A stretch of 64,000 bases of DNA from Serinus canaria (taxonomy: Eukaryota; Chordata; Aves; Passeriformes; Fringillidae): the NCBI RefSeq assembly GCF_022539315.1, contig NC_066316.1:53693994-53757993 (forward strand), in the 5' to 3' direction. The number at the start of each line of letters is the position of its first letter. The first letter of the stretch is position 1. The notes below the pieces were generated by a model. It saw nothing but the letters and a program-made list of their open reading frames with translations, was not told where the DNA came from and did not search any database. Shown here piece by piece: positions 62,245 to 64,000 of the stretch. The position numbers and the translations under genes are program-made.

Positions 62245-62600
62245 TAGGAGTGGTGTAAGACAGGTTGTATTAAATACCATCATTAATGATCTAAAAGAAA
62301 AAAGTGAGAAGAATATGATTACAAAATTCAGAGGATATTGAATTAGGAGAGAGAAAATGAGATAATAAAAAGAGACCTAAAAAGATTATAAAGGTAGGCG
62401 GGCATTTTTATAGAAACTAAGATTCATACCAGAAAACTGCAGGACAATAAATCTGAGGGAAAATAATCAGAAACACACATCTCCAAGAGGAAGAATAAGC
62501 CTGGGAAGCAATAATTCTGAAAGAAGTAAGATGATAATGGTTAGCCAACCAAGCTTGAATTTGCCATATCATAAAGCTGCAAAATGTCTAAATGTAGTTT
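62245..62600 (+). pseudogene. Decayed CR1/L3-like LINE reverse-transcriptase fragment
   Basis: A plus-strand relic of the same broad LINE group as the one at 15.3 kb. Around 62249-62335 the reading GVRQVVLNTIINDLKEKSEKNMITKFRGY corresponds to the family's GVPQGSVL...NIFINDLEEGVE..LIKFADD. The catalytic FADD-type motif has decayed to FRGY. Further on, AGCCTGGGAAGCAATAATTC and AGCCAACCAAGCTTGAA (62498-62560) match the distal ORF (cctgggaagcagtaattctgaaa...acaaccaactgaacatga). It covers the part of the ORF that the 15.3-kb copy lacks. It has no intact frame and is immobile. Confidence 0.6.
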
Positions 62601-63840
62601 TAAGTCACAAATGCCAAACTATCATGTCACAAGACATAATCTTTTTGCAAACACTTTATTACCATAAAATGTAGAGCTGCTCTAGCAGTTTTCAACTCTG
62701 AGTGGTGAGTTTTGTTCTCTTTAGTCACTGTGCAGTGTCCTCACTAAAACTAATATCTGCTTCAAATTTTTGGAGATATTTGCTTAGAACTGGTGAGGTG
62801 CTGTTTTGTTCATGCTGCCGTGTGCGTCGCACAGAACCACTGTGGTTTTCAGTTGCTGTCCACTCAGGTGTGGAAGCAATGTTGATAGCAGCTCTCACAC
62901 ACTTTCTTTTGCATTTCCTCTTAAGTGAAAGTTTTGCATGTGTGGGTGGAGGATGAAGGGGAAAATACTTAATATTATTTTACTGAAATGTGCTGAGAGC
63001 TGATACTGGCAATGGGTGGGTTGAAAACCTACCCTTTCCAAGGAATGGTCAGTGAGGAAAAAGTGGTATAATTCATGGTGATTTAAATGAAGAAATTTCA
63101 GCCTGCAATTGAGATGTGCTCAGAGCACACAGGCAGGCTATTATTACACCTTGTCTGAGCAGTAAAAACTCATATATTTATATAGTTGATGACTTTTGCA
63201 TTGCCCTTATCATGCCCTCAGTTCATTGGCCCTGGACCAGCAGGTCTCTGTGCTGTTTCCATTGAGCCACAGGCAAGCAAATCTTGTTCCCAAAAAGTGA
63301 CATGATCTGTTACATATCCTGGGCTGGGACTGCTGAGCATTTTGCAGAAGAGTAACGACCTATTGAAGCTGCTGCAGTAGGCAGTGACCAGCCAGCACAG
63401 TGAGCTGAGGACAGTTTTGATACATTCCCAGGAATGAATATTGCCGAAGAGGAGCTCTGTGGGTCAGCTGAGGAATTCCGTTGCTGAAATTGGTTCCCAC
63501 AGTATTTTTTTAAGCACTGAAATTTTCAGACTAAGGTAGATTATATTTACAGTCTCCCTATTAAATCATCATAAACTTTTAATGCTGAGAATATGACCTG
63601 TTCAAAAAACCAAATGTAAATAGCAAAAGTTTGGAGTGGTTATTGAAACTGCTGTCAGTGTGAATCATACTGTCTCACCCAAGAAATATGCTGCTGGGTT
63701 TAATAAGGCAGAAGTTGTGAAAATGAATATCTTCTCCAAATAAAGCAAAACTAACATTTTACTGTCTTCTGATGGTTGAAAATTTATGGTGGCAGCTAAG
63801 ATATGAATGAAAGTTAAATAGTCCTATTAATTTGATTACT
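62601..63840. other. Non-coding DNA
   Basis: No gene or recognisable repeat is seen. One open frame of 84 codons at 62702-62956 has no motif that I recognise and is not supported by splice or start context. Confidence 0.5.
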
Positions 63841-63970
63841 TGTTTCCAGAGCCATCACACATGTGGAAAGTAATATCGTGTGGGAAATGGTGTAAGATTT
63901 ACACTCGCCTGAGAGAAATCACTGCTCCGTCTATCAGATTTGATAGGTGTCAGAGGGCCCTTTGAAAATG
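63841..63970. promoter_or_regulatory. Candidate conserved non-coding block
   Basis: The block contains the E-box-like CACACATGTGG, CpGs in ATATCGTGTGG, ACTCGCC and CTCCGTC, and ATCAGATTTGATAG, a near-palindromic GATA/TALE-like site. This is the type of composition seen in conserved enhancers. It is close to the window edge, so its extent is unknown. Confidence 0.25.
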
Positions 63971-64000
63971 AATAATAAGGGAACTGAATAATAAGAAAGA

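Noticed and set aside
1..64000. CRISPR arrays, operons, tRNA or rRNA genes
   Set aside because: No regularly spaced direct repeats, no cloverleaf-forming sequence and no rRNA similarity were found. The window is vertebrate nuclear DNA.

Overview
The window reads as about 64 kb of non-coding DNA from a vertebrate nuclear genome, almost certainly a bird and probably a passerine. The evidence is a 5'-truncated CR1 retrotransposon whose 3' end carries the typical decayed TCTATGAT repeat (44276-45077), and two solo LTRs of a family I recognise from passerine endogenous retroviruses (48557-48896 and 58839-59404). Older amniote-age debris is also present: a CR1/L3-like reverse-transcriptase relic, a second shorter piece of the same kind, three MIR/L2-like fragments and three copies of a short LINE/SINE-type 3' tail. 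I see no bacterial-type gene organisation. None of the open frames looks like a conserved protein-coding gene; the only reading frames with recognisable homology are dead retrotransposon fragments.

Layout. 1-15 kb: single-copy-looking, moderately AT-rich DNA with a few ancient repeat fragments, a strong 13-bp inverted repeat (2171-2204) and two candidate exons, an 82-nt non-coding one on the minus strand (6919-7000) and a 33-nt microexon-like one on the plus strand (14836-14868). 15.3-16.5 kb: the old CR1/L3-like relic. 16.5-32 kb: mostly unique DNA with a G-quadruplex motif, simple repeats and several CpG-retaining blocks that look like conserved non-coding elements (best at 28060-28510). 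32-44 kb: a GC-richer stretch (32.6-33.7 kb) with fortuitous open frames, a second G-quadruplex motif, and a homeobox/POU-site-rich candidate regulatory block at 38.4-38.95 kb followed by a possible non-coding exon. 44-45 kb: the CR1 element. 45-64 kb: unique DNA, two solo LTRs (the first with an odd inverted terminus), hairpins, homopolymers and the second LINE fragment.

The window is most simply an intron or intergenic gene-desert segment. If the microexon candidate is real, it would lie inside a plus-strand gene, possibly a neural one, but I cannot name that gene. All statements about conservation are inferred from composition and motif content by eye; no alignment was run.
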